From IMG/VR virus record IMGVR_UViG_3300025874_000006, positions 87,104 through 151,103 of that record: a stretch of DNA of 64,000 nucleotides, one strand, 5' to 3'. The DNA is from a virus. The notes beneath the pieces were generated by a model. That model saw only the letters and a list, made by a program, of their open reading frames with translations. It searched no databases and was not told the origin of the DNA. Shown piece by piece: positions 7,942 to 18,533 of this stretch (position 1 is its first letter; each line of letters opens with the position of its first letter). A program made the position numbers and the translations under genes.

Positions 7942-10900
7942 TTATTCCTCTAGTTGTGCAACACGGTTGCGCAATGATTGTATTTCTTTGATTAACATTG
8001 GGACTAGCTTGCTGTAGTCCACACCCATCATCTCTTCTGAGTCTTCTGGTACTGATACAGATTCCGGTGCTACCTCAAGTAGCTCCTGTGCCACCATTCC
8101 GTACTTCTGGTGTGACCCGTCAGCTTTCCAGTCAAATGAACGTACTTGGATAGCGTCAATGTCGTCAGAAGCAGAAGGGGCATCTACGATGTTTTCTTTG
8201 GCTCGCTCGTCAGAAGTCGTGTTAAACAAAATCTGAGAAGTTCCATGCTGAGTAATAGACCCAAGTTGAGAGGTGTTATAAGTGAAAGCCATAAAGAGGC
8301 TGCCCGACCCAGTGCCATTAGCATGACGAACATAAATATTAGAGTCAGCCGCTTGTCCAGAAAGTGATATTCCAGATTGCGCACCCGGCCCTTCTACAGT
8401 ACCGCCCACCAACAAAGCGCCTGAGTTATTAATAGTCACAGCAGTATTCCAGCTTATAGCTGAGTTTGCTGAACCTGAGGCGGCTACTTTAAACTCTTGC
8501 TTACCATCAGCAGTATGTGCAATCTGAGCGGAAGTATTGGTGTTTATACGTTTCCAAGAGCCATCATAATATGCGTTCGTATTAAACCAAGTTGAAGTTC
8601 CGCCCGATTCACCCGCAATAGAAGAACCTGTTCCTACCCGTAGAACTTTAAATACAGAAGACCACGCCTCTGGAGTTACACCAAGACCCAAGCGACCTGC
8701 GCTATCCAGCCTAGCGCGTTCTGCGCCACCAGTACTGAAGCCAAGAATGTCAGCGCCGCCGAAGAACAGACCAGTGTCGGTGTCTACATGGCTTGTAATA
8801 GATGGGTTGCTATTTTCTCCAGCGCCTGCTATTACTTCGCCTGATAGGAAGATGTCTTTGAAGCGATACGCTGCCGCGCCTAACGATTCTGTTCCATCAC
8901 TGAGAGCAGCAGTTTCATTCGTTGGGTAGATTGCATTAGTAGTAAAATGCAGACCTGCGCCACTTGCGTCTGCCCTGTAAATGTAACTGGCTTGCACTGC
9001 GCCTGATAGGTAGAGGTTTTTGAACCTATGACTAGAAGCTCCTAAATCAATAGCGGCATCTCTCTGTGCGCCATTGGCGGTTGCAGGATAAATACCGTCA
9101 CCACCACCTGCAAAGTTTAACCCTACATCATTACTCACAATATAAAGGTTTCCTGCGGCAGCACCAATACTACCTACGGCTGCACCGTCTTTCATCCACT
9201 CAGAAATTGTGCCGGCAGAACCTGTCCTGTTAAATGTAGTTACAACATTACCGACACGAGTTGCCTCAATCTTACCCTTGGTTCCTTCAAGTCGTATGCC
9301 TTGCGTTCCGATATCTGTTGTAAGTTTACCCACCAACAGGTTGCCTTCGCCATCAATTCGGGCGCGTTCTGTTGCAGCACCACCAGTAGCAAACTTAATA
9401 TGGTCAACGTTTTCAGCAGACTTTGTAGAAATTAACAGGCTTCGCTCTGTGGTGTTGTAAGTAAAGCCAGCGTTGTAACTGCTATTTAAATACCATCCCC
9501 ACGTTTGATCAGCAAATCCACCATCAAGGTTATAGGTGGGGTTTGTCTGCCCTGCAATACCCACGCGGCCTGCGCTGTCTATGCGCATTGCTTCTACTGG
9601 AGAAGTAGTCCCAGCAAGCCCTTGAATTAAGTTGAAAGTCATAGCCGCGTTATTAGAACCACCATTCCAAGTACCAATGCCTTCAACATCAATAGACCCA
9701 ACAATACCCGATGAGTTTGTTGAATTGTCATCAGAGTAAAACTCAACAGAGCCTATCGTTGGGATGGTATCAATGCCTGTGGCGCTTCGTAAGCGTAGTC
9801 TAGCTCCGTCTGCATTGGACGAGTCTTTTAAATCAACTAGCCTTGCAGGCGAACTAGTACCAATACCCACGTTTTGAGATGAGTCTATCGTGATAGCTGG
9901 AGAAGCACCCGTTGCTAACTTCATAGTGTCTGTATTGTGGTCGTAGCTTACATAGCCTCTGTATCTTTCATTGCCACTTGTTCCGTCTGCAAATAAAAGA
10001 TAATTGGTATCTGTTGTAGCATTTGACCTGATGGTGATACCGCCTAAGTTAACAGAAGAATGCACTACTAGCTGTGGAGAAAAGTAACTTGAAGGACTGC
10101 TAGTGCCGATACCCACGTTGCCTGCGCTGCTCAAGGTCATCACTGTCTTATCTAAAGAGCTTGCGTTAGACAACCTAAAGTTAATGCTCTGACCAACAAC
10201 ACTGTGGTCAATATAGGATGCGCCTGTTGGTTTAAAACGGATATAGTTATTGGCGTATTCAGTGTCATTAGTACCAACCTTGAGCAAGCCTGAAGTGTTT
10301 ACGTCACCTGTTACGTCTAGAGATTTGTTGAGATCCCAAGTTTGGTTAGACTGGTTCCAAAGCATAGAGGCACCAGAACCGTCAACTACGATACCTGAAC
10401 CACCTGATAGTGATTCTAGTTGACCATGTCCTACAGTGATGGTCTTGTCTGCAACATCTAGGTCAGTAACATTGTACTGGTTAATACCACCACTAAGATT
10501 CAAAGAACCTGTAAGTGAAAGGTCACCTGTTATGATAGTGTCTGCGTCAACGTTGACCGCGTCAGAACTTTCTGATACACTAGGAAGACCAATGTCACTT
10601 GGAGTAGATGCAGTAGCATCTTGACCATCTTGACCAGCAGGGCCAGTTGCACCAGTTTCGCCCTGTGGGCCTTGTGGGCCAGTAGAACCTTGTACACCAG
10701 CAACACCGGCAGCACCAGTTTGTCCCTGAAGACCTGTTAGACCTTGTGGGCCTTGTGGGCCTTGTGGGCCAGTAGCACCAGTCGGGCCTGCTGGGATATT
10801 TGCGATAGAAGCGTTCAGTTCATTAACCGCTCCAATGATAGTAGTTGCGTTGGTATCAAGAGAACCCGAACCTATAGCTGTCTGTAAAGCAGTCACCGCA

Positions 10901-11172
10901 GCAGATGTGTTTGAAATTAAAGTTTGTAGGTCACCGTCTGCCGATGAAAACGCAGCAACAATTTCTTGGAGAGTATCCAGTTGTTCTGGCGAACTTCCCA
11001 ATATTGCATCAATTTGTGACTGAAGACCATCAATTTCCGAAGAAGAGACCGCTTCACCAGTGACAGCAGCTACAAGAGTACCATCAGCATTAATTACTAA
11101 TTGTCCTCCTACTACGACTTCACCAGTAATGTCGACACCATTCTGTATTCTAAATTTTTTGTTAAAAGCCAT
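7942..11172 (-). CDS. tail fibre with collagen-like stalk and S74 chaperone
   Basis: 1,076 residues. Residues 1-75 share the attachment module of the neighbouring giant fibre ([29 protein letters not shown]). Residues about 129-185 are collagen-like Gly-x-y triplets. A long sheet-rich shaft follows, with repeats of VGIGTSSP and ERARIDSAGRLG type. The C-terminus (about 987-1076) is a peptidase S74 intramolecular chaperone: SDERAKENI, then [15 protein letters not shown], and a coiled coil ([13 protein letters not shown]). In the family this domain trimerises the fibre and cuts itself off at the Ser of SDER (Ser987 here). Codon use in the shaft differs from the N-terminal part, suggesting mosaic origin. 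Confidence 0.9.
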   Translation of the reverse strand: MAFNKKFRIQNGVDITGEVVVGGQLVINADGTLVAAVTGEAVSSSEIDGLQSQIDAILGSSPEQLDTLQEIVAAFSSADGDLQTLISNTSAAVTALQTAIGSGSLDTNATTIIGAVNELNASIANIPAGPTGATGPQGPQGPQGLTGLQGQTGAAGVAGVQGSTGPQGPQGETGATGPAGQDGQDATASTPSDIGLPSVSESSDAVNVDADTIITGDLSLTGSLNLSGGINQYNVTDLDVADKTITVGHGQLESLSGGSGIVVDGSGASMLWNQSNQTWDLNKSLDVTGDVNTSGLLKVGTNDTEYANNYIRFKPTGASYIDHSVVGQSINFRLSNASSLDKTVMTLSSAGNVGIGTSSPSSYFSPQLVVHSSVNLGGITIRSNATTDTNYLLFADGTSGNERYRGYVSYDHNTDTMKLATGASPAITIDSSQNVGIGTSSPARLVDLKDSSNADGARLRLRSATGIDTIPTIGSVEFYSDDNSTNSSGIVGSIDVEGIGTWNGGSNNAAMTFNLIQGLAGTTSPVEAMRIDSAGRVGIAGQTNPTYNLDGGFADQTWGWYLNSSYNAGFTYNTTERSLLISTKSAENVDHIKFATGGAATERARIDGEGNLLVGKLTTDIGTQGIRLEGTKGKIEATRVGNVVTTFNRTGSAGTISEWMKDGAAVGSIGAAAGNLYIVSNDVGLNFAGGGDGIYPATANGAQRDAAIDLGASSHRFKNLYLSGAVQASYIYRADASGAGLHFTTNAIYPTNETAALSDGTESLGAAAYRFKDIFLSGEVIAGAGENSNPSITSHVDTDTGLFFGGADILGFSTGGAERARLDSAGRLGLGVTPEAWSSVFKVLRVGTGSSIAGESGGTSTWFNTNAYYDGSWKRINTNTSAQIAHTADGKQEFKVAASGSANSAISWNTAVTINNSGALLVGGTVEGPGAQSGISLSGQAADSNIYVRHANGTGSGSLFMAFTYNTSQLGSITQHGTSQILFNTTSDERAKENIVDAPSASDDIDAIQVRSFDWKADGSHQKYGMVAQELLEVAPESVSVPEDSEEMMGVDYSKLVPMLIKEIQSLRNRVAQLEE

Positions 11173-11201
11173 TTCACTTTACCTTTTAGAATGAATTAAA
11201 G

Positions 11202-11221
11202 GGGGGTGGAAACCCACCCCC
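11202..11221 (-). terminator. terminator-like hairpin
   Basis: GGGGGTGG and CCACCCCC form a perfect 8-bp GC stem with a 4-base loop directly after the stop of the 1,824-residue fibre gene. The following CTTTAATT is a weak U-tract. It separates the two fibre genes. Confidence 0.75.
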
Positions 11222-11237
11222 GATTTTATGGTTTATG

Positions 11238-14200
11238 TTATACGTCAACGTAAGAAGCAGATACCGATACTACTGCACCAGCAATTACCGATGTATAAGT
11301 CAATTCAACACTTGAACCATTGATTTGAACATCAGTATCACCCAACATGTTAACACCTGTGAATAGGATACCATATTCAGTGATGTATGGGTTTGTCCCG
11401 TCATGAATAACTAGACATTCGCGAGTTTCGAATTCGCCATTGCTTTCTACAGTAACAATGTACTTGGCAGAACGATATAGGGCTTTATTGAATGAAGAAA
11501 CTACTGTAGCAGAAGTTCCAGCAATAATGTCATTACCCTGTTCGAATACCTTGATGTTGTCCGCAAGAGTCTCTAGACCAACAGACTTAGGATCTAGTAC
11601 ACCAACCGAGTTAGTAGACTGAGCGATTACAACCGCCTGTGTACCGACTGGAAGTGCAGCATTGAAGGTGATTTGTTGTGCAACAGCATCAATCGAGTAG
11701 TGAACCGATGGATCCTGAATAACACCACCAACGAATACCATTGCGTTAGCTTCTTGAGTGTGGAAGTCCAAAGCAAACATAGACTGTGCACCGTCACCAG
11801 AGATGACCTGACGTTTTGCGTCATTGAATGCCAACTCTTTAGGGTCAACAAGTTCCATAGCAGAACCGTCAGTCTTAACACGAGCAACAAAACCGTTCTT
11901 ATCTACTAGGTCTGTATCGACAACGTCTTCTAACTCAACGAACTTCTTACCAGTTGATACTGATAGAACACCAGATGCACTGTTGTAAGATACGTTACCT
12001 TCACCGTCTACGTCTGTGACCGCGATTGAAGCACGTGCACGAGCAGGAGTGAAGTATTCGTTATCACCTTCGGAAAGGTCAGTAGTTGAGAATACAGAGA
12101 TATGTTGAGCAGCAAGACCGCCATCCAATTGACCTTTGTTAACTGCATCAGAAGAGAACGTACCGTTTGCAAGACCACCGACCTTGTTACCGGACATGTC
12201 TAGTACACCAAACATCGCATCGCCAGACTTAGAAACCTTACCGTCAATCTGAGTCTGTAGACCCGCATCGGCAGCAGCGAACTCACCACGGATCAAACCG
12301 TCTTGGGTTGCACGAGTAGTTGCTTCTGTTACGAGGTCATCAGCGTTAGTAGCGATATCTGTTTGGTTCTGAGTGATCAGACCAGTTAGAGTACCATCTG
12401 CACTTTGGAATGCAGAAACGATTTCAGTCAATGAATCGAGAGCAGCACTGTCAGTGTTTGAAGTGATGAAGTCAATTTGATTCTGAAGTGAACCTTCAAC
12501 ACCTTGCGCACGTGATGACTCATCAGAAATCGCAACAGCGTTTGCAGTGATTAGTACACCGTTTGCAGCTTCAGCAGCAGTCGCACGACCAACTTCTGTT
12601 GCTAGGTTAGTTGTTAGTACACCTTCAGCAGCAGTAGCACGAGCAACTTCAGCATCCATTTGTGATTGCAAGTTTGCATCACCAGCGATACGAGAATTGT
12701 CACCAGACTTGATTGCAGCGTCTAACTTCCTGTCTGCATCTGTTAGAGATGTAGCTAGGTCAATATAGTTAGTAGTTCCACTATCTGGAGAAGCGTAAGT
12801 ACCGTCAGCATTTAGACCAGCAGCAGTTTGTGTTGCAGTCATTTCTGTTTCAAGTACAGTAGCACGAGAATCAAGAGCGTTATCAGCAACTTGACGTGTG
12901 TTTGCTTCTGTAGAAATCTTACCGTCTAGTACGTTATCTGCATTGTCACGTAGAGTTGCTTCGTTAGCAACGATACCGTCTGCATAAATCTTAGCAGTAG
13001 CCTCAGCATCATCTGCTTCTGATTCCGCATAAGACTTAGCAGATGCAAGAACAGCAGCGTCACGAGCAATGTAGTCCGCTTGGTCAGTTACACGATGTGC
13101 AGCTAGGTCAGAACGGATTAGTGAATCAGCGGCAGTTCGGTCAAGAATTTCTGTAGCAAGTGCGTCACTGTCAGCATCAGCACGAGCAACAGCAGATGCA
13201 AGTCCGGAAGTGTTAGTAGAAGTTTCAGAGTGAAGTTCATCGATTGCACCAGTGATAGACTGAGCAGTAGTATCAAATACACCGTCACCTAACTTAGTTT
13301 CTAGAGCGTCAATGTCTGCTTCGTTAACAGTTAGACGACCACCTTGTAGTGTCTGTTCTGTTTCAAGAGCAGTAGCACGAGTTTCTAGACCAGTAGCACG
13401 ACCTTCAACATTGTCCATCTCAACTTGTAGAGTAGCAACTTTACCAGTTTCTGCATCTAGTTGAGTGTGGAGTTCGTTTACAGCTGTAGTAACATCAGTA
13501 GCAACAGTTGCAAGAGTTGAAGAACCCATCTGAGTTTGTAGAGTATCAACATGACCTTCTTCTGTAGAAACACGTGATTCTAGTGAAGTTGCACGACCTT
13601 CTACTGCGTCCATTTCAGACTGTAGAGTGTCTACATTTGCTTCTTCTGTAGTAACACGAGCAGCAAGAGCGGCAAGAGCAAGAACATCTGCGTCAATCTC
13701 ACCATGCAATTCATTGATTGCAGCTGATAGATCAGATGCTACAGTTACTAGGGTTGCAGTACCTTGCTTAGTTTCTAGTGCATCGATGTCTGTTTCATTA
13801 ACAGTTAGACGACCTGATTGTGCAAGTTGTTCTGTTTCAAGAGCAGTAGCACGACCTTCGACTAGAGTTGCACGAGATTCTACGTCAGTTGCACGTACTT
13901 CTAGTGCATCAATGTCTGTTTCGTTAACAGTTAGACGACCAGAGTTTGCAGTAATGATGTTTTGAATGTCTGAGTCAGCATCTTCGAACGCAGCAACGAT
14001 TTCTTGAAGTGTATCAAGAGTCTCTGGAGAAGTACCGATGATTGCATCAACACGACCAGTTACACTGTCAACGTCTGTACGTAGACCAGCTTCAACACCA
14101 GTTGCACGAATTACTTCAGCAGTAATCTGTGATTGGTTGTCTGCATGGTCAGCAGCTTGTAGAGTTTGTAGAGCAAGAATCTCACCGTCATTTGCGGTGA

Positions 14201-16712
14201 TTTGTGCTTGGTTTGAATCAACGTCTACACGTAGACCCGCTTCAACACCAGTTGCACGAATTACTTCAGCACCGATTGCTAGTTCGTTAACTACTTCAGC
14301 AGCTTTAGCACGTGTAACTTCAGCAGTGATTTGTGCTTGGTTATCATCATGGTCAGATGACTGAAGAGTTGCAAGAGCAAGAATATCAGAATCGTTTGAA
14401 GTGATTTGTGCTTGGTTTGAATCAACGTCTGTACGTAGACCAGCTTCGATACCAGTTGCACGAGTGATTTCTGAAGTGATTTGAACCTGTAGGTCTGAGT
14501 CAGCATCTTGGAAATCTGTGATAGCACCATCTACACGTAGGTCTAATGCAGCTTCTGCCGCTAGAGCACGTGCTCGTTCAGTGTTAATCGCACCTTGGTT
14601 AGCTGAGATGTTTACAGTATTAGTGTTAACGTCTGTACGTAGACCAGCTTCAATCGCTTCTGCACGTTGACGTTCTGTAACAACAGCAGTAGCATTAATA
14701 GCTTCCGCAGCAGTAGCACGAGCAACTTCAGTAGTGATTTGTGACTGTAGACCAGAATCACCAGCAATACGACTAGCAATTTCAGAAGTGATTTGACCTT
14801 GTAGGTCTGAATCGCCACCAGCGCGAGCAACTTCTTCTGCACGTAGGTCGATTTCATTCTGTGCAGCAAGAGCTTCAACAGAATCCATATCGCCTTCTAG
14901 TACTGTAGTACGTAGAGATAGTGCATTGTCAGCAGCCAAACGAGTTGCTGCTTCAGCAGAAACCTGTGCGTCTGTGTATGCAGTTGCCTGTGTTTTAGCA
15001 GTTGCGATACGAGCAGTAACAGTGTTACCAACAGTGCCGTCTACAGATGCGTCACCGATAAGTGCAGCGTCTTGTGCGTCAGCATGTGCCTGTGCAGCTG
15101 CCTGATGTGAATCTGCCTCTGCGTCAGTGTACGACTTAGCAGATGCAAGTGTTGCAGCGTCAGCAACAATTCGAGCAGCTTCTTCAGCAGTAATCTGTGA
15201 TTGTAGACCAGTGTCCGCAATTGCACGAGTTGATGCTTCAGTGTCGATGTTAGTTTGTAGAATACCTTCAGCAGCTTCTGCACGTGCTTTCTCAGTAGAG
15301 ATTGCAGTAGTGTTAGAAGAAACAAGAGCAGACATATCGCTATCAGCATTTTGGAATGCAGAAACGATTTCTGTCAGTGAGTCTAGTGCAGCTGAGTCAG
15401 TGTTTGAAGTGATGAAGTTGATTTGAGTCTGCAAATCAGCATCTTGTGCAATACGAGCACTTTGTTCAGCAACGATTGCGGCAGTGTTAGCGTCTTCAGC
15501 AGCAGTAGCACGAGCTTCTTCCGCATCAAGTTCAGTCTGTAACGCAAGGTCACCAGCGACTCGTTCGAGTTCTTCAACAGTTAGTTCTGCTTCTGCTTTA
15601 GCAATTGCTTCTGCTTTTGCAGTTGCAATGCGGTCAGTAACAGTATTGTTTGCAGTACCATCAACAGTATCGTCACCGATGAGTAGGTCATCATGCGCCT
15701 TTGCAGATACTAGAGTTGCAGCATCTCCAGAAATGATGTCAGCGCCTAAATCAATACGAACCTGAGTATCGGCAATAGCACGTGCGTTAATTTCGTCTTG
15801 TAGGTTTTGTGCGTTTGCAGCTTCTGCACCAGTAGCACGAGCAACTTCGTCTGCAAGATCCTGAGTAAGGACACCTTCAGCAGCAGTAGCACGAGCAACT
15901 TCAGAAGTAATCTGAGACTGGAGTGATATAGATGTTGCTTCTTCAGTTGTTAGACGTGCAGATAGTGCATCGTCAGCTGAAATACGTGCAGTCTGTTCAG
16001 CAGTAACCAATGAAGTGATTGCAACTTCAGCAGCAGTAGCACGAGCAGTCTCAACAGAAATCGCAGTTGCGTTTTCAGTTTCTTTGTTGATTGCACGAGA
16101 AACTTCCGAAGTAATTGCAGCAGAGTTAGCAATGATTGAAGCAGATAGTACGTCATCCGCGTCTTCGAACGCTTTGATTACTTCTACGAACGAATCGATT
16201 GCAGCTGAATCAGTGTTGCTTAGGATGTCATCGATACGACCAGAAAGGGCTGTATCAGCAGACTGAGATGAAGCTTCAATTGAATCTTCCCGAGCTTTCG
16301 CACGAGTTTCTTCAGCAGTGATGTTTGATTGTAGTGTAATATCTGCTTGTGCACGTGTTGATGCTTCAGCAGCAATATTAGACTGTAGTAGTTGTTCTGC
16401 AACTGTCGCACGACTTGTTTCTACCGCTACCGCGTCTGCGATATCTTGAGCAACAGCAGCCTGAGCGCGAGCAGGTGTAAAGTATTGATTGTCACCTTCT
16501 TGCAAATCATCTGTTGAGAATGAAGAGAAGAACGCGTCTGCTGTAATTTTCTTTAATGAGTCAGAACCGACATCATAAAGAAGAGTAAAACAGTCCGCTG
16601 GGTTGATCATACCTGTAAGGGTTGATTGTCCCTGTACTGCACTTTCGTCAAGTTTGGTATTGATTACCGCCTTATCAGCTAGTGCTGGGGATTTAATCTG
16701 CCTAAATGCCAT
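11238..16712 (-). CDS. 1,824-residue coiled-coil tail fibre
   Basis: The start is supported by AGGAG 8 bases before the ATG. Residues 1-100 are a globular head (FRQIKSPALADKAVINTKLD; NQYFTPARAQAAVA). Residues about 100-1,480 are an almost unbroken series of heptad-like modules ([58 protein letters not shown]), typical of long fibre shafts. The NEYFTPARARASIA motif recurs near residue 1,550. The last ~300 residues are sheet-rich (AMVFVGGVIQDPSVHYSID; SVSASYVDV). Probably a long trimeric tail fibre that places a tip on the host surface. No S74 domain, so a separate chaperone may be needed. No exact TATAAATA lies directly upstream. Confidence 0.85.
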   Translation of the reverse strand: MAFRQIKSPALADKAVINTKLDESAVQGQSTLTGMINPADCFTLLYDVGSDSLKKITADAFFSSFSTDDLQEGDNQYFTPARAQAAVAQDIADAVAVETSRATVAEQLLQSNIAAEASTRAQADITLQSNITAEETRAKAREDSIEASSQSADTALSGRIDDILSNTDSAAIDSFVEVIKAFEDADDVLSASIIANSAAITSEVSRAINKETENATAISVETARATAAEVAITSLVTAEQTARISADDALSARLTTEEATSISLQSQITSEVARATAAEGVLTQDLADEVARATGAEAANAQNLQDEINARAIADTQVRIDLGADIISGDAATLVSAKAHDDLLIGDDTVDGTANNTVTDRIATAKAEAIAKAEAELTVEELERVAGDLALQTELDAEEARATAAEDANTAAIVAEQSARIAQDADLQTQINFITSNTDSAALDSLTEIVSAFQNADSDMSALVSSNTTAISTEKARAEAAEGILQTNIDTEASTRAIADTGLQSQITAEEAARIVADAATLASAKSYTDAEADSHQAAAQAHADAQDAALIGDASVDGTVGNTVTARIATAKTQATAYTDAQVSAEAATRLAADNALSLRTTVLEGDMDSVEALAAQNEIDLRAEEVARAGGDSDLQGQITSEIASRIAGDSGLQSQITTEVARATAAEAINATAVVTERQRAEAIEAGLRTDVNTNTVNISANQGAINTERARALAAEAALDLRVDGAITDFQDADSDLQVQITSEITRATGIEAGLRTDVDSNQAQITSNDSDILALATLQSSDHDDNQAQITAEVTRAKAAEVVNELAIGAEVIRATGVEAGLRVDVDSNQAQITANDGEILALQTLQAADHADNQSQITAEVIRATGVEAGLRTDVDSVTGRVDAIIGTSPETLDTLQEIVAAFEDADSDIQNIITANSGRLTVNETDIDALEVRATDVESRATLVEGRATALETEQLAQSGRLTVNETDIDALETKQGTATLVTVASDLSAAINELHGEIDADVLALAALAARVTTEEANVDTLQSEMDAVEGRATSLESRVSTEEGHVDTLQTQMGSSTLATVATDVTTAVNELHTQLDAETGKVATLQVEMDNVEGRATGLETRATALETEQTLQGGRLTVNEADIDALETKLGDGVFDTTAQSITGAIDELHSETSTNTSGLASAVARADADSDALATEILDRTAADSLIRSDLAAHRVTDQADYIARDAAVLASAKSYAESEADDAEATAKIYADGIVANEATLRDNADNVLDGKISTEANTRQVADNALDSRATVLETEMTATQTAAGLNADGTYASPDSGTTNYIDLATSLTDADRKLDAAIKSGDNSRIAGDANLQSQMDAEVARATAAEGVLTTNLATEVGRATAAEAANGVLITANAVAISDESSRAQGVEGSLQNQIDFITSNTDSAALDSLTEIVSAFQSADGTLTGLITQNQTDIATNADDLVTEATTRATQDGLIRGEFAAADAGLQTQIDGKVSKSGDAMFGVLDMSGNKVGGLANGTFSSDAVNKGQLDGGLAAQHISVFSTTDLSEGDNEYFTPARARASIAVTDVDGEGNVSYNSASGVLSVSTGKKFVELEDVVDTDLVDKNGFVARVKTDGSAMELVDPKELAFNDAKRQVISGDGAQSMFALDFHTQEANAMVFVGGVIQDPSVHYSIDAVAQQITFNAALPVGTQAVVIAQSTNSVGVLDPKSVGLETLADNIKVFEQGNDIIAGTSATVVSSFNKALYRSAKYIVTVESNGEFETRECLVIHDGTNPYITEYGILFTGVNMLGDTDVQINGSSVELTYTSVIAGAVVSVSASYVDV

Positions 16713-16758
16713 TAGGTTATCTCCTAGGATTGAGTTTTATTGGTTTTTTTGTTATATA

Positions 16759-16772
16759 ATTAAACGTTTAAT
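16759..16772. repeat. 14-bp perfect palindrome
   Basis: ATTAAACGTTTAAT lies between the stop of the 119-residue gene and the start of the 1,824-residue fibre. It is too AT-rich for a strong terminator; it could be a protein-binding site or chance. Confidence 0.35.
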
Positions 16773-16778
16773 AATATA

Positions 16779-17138
16779 CTAACGAAATTTGATATAGATG
16801 TCCGTTCCGAATGGAGGGATTTCAAAGAACTGTATAGTGTTGTCGATGGTTTCATAGATTTCTTCGGGATGTTGAAGAACATCGTTCACCCATACGTCAA
16901 TCAAATCATCACGGGAGGGTGTCCCGTTCAACGTGAATAGTGCAGTATCGCCCTGAGCAGTGATCGATTGTGCTTCTGGGATCACTGTACGTCCAGAGGT
17001 CGATGATGATGTACCTTCAATAAGGTCAAACAAAATTGTTTCTTGGCCAGGAGTTGCAGTAACCTCTTGTTCCTTAGACTTCGCTAAGTTAAACAAACTT
17101 TCTGCAAGTACCCGATTAAAAGATTTATTATTGATCAT
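16779..17138 (-). CDS. small structural protein, fibre-associated
   Basis: 119 residues, unrecognised at family level. The C-terminal part (LFTLNGTPSRDDLIDVWVNDVLQHP) resembles the VYLNGVLLxP type of module seen in phage fibre and baseplate proteins, also present in the next gene upstream. The late promoter at 17176-17183 sits about 40 bases before it. The ribosome site is weak. Late expression and position point to a virion component; the exact place is unknown. Confidence 0.6.
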   Translation of the reverse strand: MINNKSFNRVLAESLFNLAKSKEQEVTATPGQETILFDLIEGTSSSTSGRTVIPEAQSITAQGDTALFTLNGTPSRDDLIDVWVNDVLQHPEEIYETIDNTIQFFEIPPFGTDIYIKFR

Positions 17139-17175
17139 ATTGATGGAGTTCTATAGGGTGGTTAATATACCTTTC

Positions 17176-17187
17176 TATTTATAAATA
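17176..17187. promoter_or_regulatory. palindromic late promoter box
   Basis: TATTTATAAATA reads the same on both strands, so the TATAAATA box exists in both directions (minus 17176-17183, plus 17180-17187). Only the minus direction has a matching downstream gene (17138). Confidence 0.7.
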
Positions 17188-17219
17188 AAAAGAACCTGAC
17201 TCGAAAATTAATTTTATAT

Positions 17220-18092
17220 CTATTGTAACAAAGCTTTGATTTCTTGAACATCACTGTCCAAAGAATCAATTCTTGCATTAATTAAATCAATATCAGATTG
17301 AGTAACTATAGTTTCATCGTTTAAAGTGTAGTGTCCAAGAAGTTGAACACCGGATTCCTCAAGCACAAATCTATCATCATTGAGGTATTGTATCTTAAAT
17401 CGACTATCATTGAAACCCATATGTTTAATGATAGTGTCGACACTGTTATGATAGAATCGAGTTTCTTCGTTTGTCCCTACCGAGAATGAAAAGTGGTCAT
17501 CCAAGATAAGGTCATTACCGAGCGAAACTCCGGTTGAGTTGTAGGCGGCAACCTGAATAACCTGTTCTTCGCTTACAATGTGGGTTAGGGATATACTATC
17601 CCCAGTATCCGCAACGTAGTCTATTCCTGGCTGGAGTAAGACACCGTTAAGGTATATTTGAATTCTTGAGGCGGTAGTTGAGTCTGGGTCGTACTGTAGT
17701 ACATTACCTACGTCATCTGCCCCTGTTACTATTTCTAGTGTACCGTCCGAAGTATAGATGTAAGAGTTGAATGTGGTGGTAGCAGAGAGGTTGTCTGTTC
17801 CAGTACCAATCTCAACGATTGTTTGGATTCCCCCGTCATACTCTCTTTTTATATAGAGTTTACCATCTTGAGTGTTGATACCAATCTCACCAAGTTTCAA
17901 CTCATCAATCGCTGGGATGTCACCGAGACCATCAAAAGTCTTGATGTTGCCTCGACCTCCGGATATTACACTACTAATAGGTCTCCCAAGAGTGACCCGT
18001 CTTACTTTAGTCGTACCGCTACCAACCCCACTAATTCTTTTAACTAGGGTTTCGCTTTCTGGGCCTGAGGTGGACACCTTCCTTATAGGCAT
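17220..18092 (-). CDS. virion structural protein with fibre-type domains
   Basis: 290 residues. A basic N-terminus (KVRRVTLGRP) is followed by LKLGEIGINTQDGKLYIK (about residues 66-83), the GEIGxNxxDGKLY motif common at the head of phage fibre and tropism-determinant proteins. Next come a QIYLNGVLLQPGIDY module (about 147-161), a sheet-rich middle, and a coiled C-terminus (IDLINARIDSLDSDVQEIKALLQ region). Starts 8 bases after the 118-residue gene with AAGG upstream, so the two are probably co-translated. Likely a short fibre or fibre adaptor. Confidence 0.7.
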   Translation of the reverse strand: MPIRKVSTSGPESETLVKRISGVGSGTTKVRRVTLGRPISSVISGGRGNIKTFDGLGDIPAIDELKLGEIGINTQDGKLYIKREYDGGIQTIVEIGTGTDNLSATTTFNSYIYTSDGTLEIVTGADDVGNVLQYDPDSTTASRIQIYLNGVLLQPGIDYVADTGDSISLTHIVSEEQVIQVAAYNSTGVSLGNDLILDDHFSFSVGTNEETRFYHNSVDTIIKHMGFNDSRFKIQYLNDDRFVLEESGVQLLGHYTLNDETIVTQSDIDLINARIDSLDSDVQEIKALLQ

Positions 18093-18099
18093 GGTATTA

Positions 18100-18456
18100 T
18101 TACCTTGTTACCGAAGGATTAACTTTTATTTTACCTTCCAACACTCTTTCTATAATAGTGTTGCCTTCTCCATCGACATAACTTATCTCGACATCATAGA
18201 CATATCTACCACGAGCAGATAGTAAATCGGTTTGGAGGTTAGATAGGGATATAGTAACGACACCACTTGTTGAGGGTTCTGCTACGATAGCAGTGAAATC
18301 AACAGTATTGTCGGCAGTGCTTTTGAAGGTTTTCTTCATTTTAGCAGCAACCGAATACCCAGTGAGGTCTTTTGTTGATTCGTCAGGGTCTACTAGTTCT
18401 ATTTGCAAAGCAAAATCAGAACCCTGATCGATTGTGAAATCTTCGTAAGTCGCCAT
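18100..18456 (-). CDS. small Ig-like virion protein
   Basis: 118 residues. Begins MATYEDFTIDQGSDFALQIEL and continues with LTGYSVAAKMKKTF and RYVYDVEISY. This is the beta-sandwich pattern of the BppU-like N-terminal domain found beside tail fibres in many phages. First gene after the late promoter at 18497-18504. A structural role is inferred from pattern and neighbours. Confidence 0.65.
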   Translation of the reverse strand: MATYEDFTIDQGSDFALQIELVDPDESTKDLTGYSVAAKMKKTFKSTADNTVDFTAIVAEPSTSGVVTISLSNLQTDLLSARGRYVYDVEISYVDGEGNTIIERVLEGKIKVNPSVTR

Positions 18457-18496
18457 ATTCTTCAGAACCTTAAACCGTTTATAAATTGTCTTCCTA

Positions 18497-18504
18497 TATT
18501 TATA
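18497..18504 (-). promoter_or_regulatory. T4-type late promoter
   Basis: Exact TATAAATA on the minus strand, 41 bases upstream of the 118-residue structural gene and after the oxygenase-like gene ending at 18534. Confidence 0.75.
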
Positions 18505-18533
18505 ACAGTTTAAGGCTTGAAGATAATGATATT

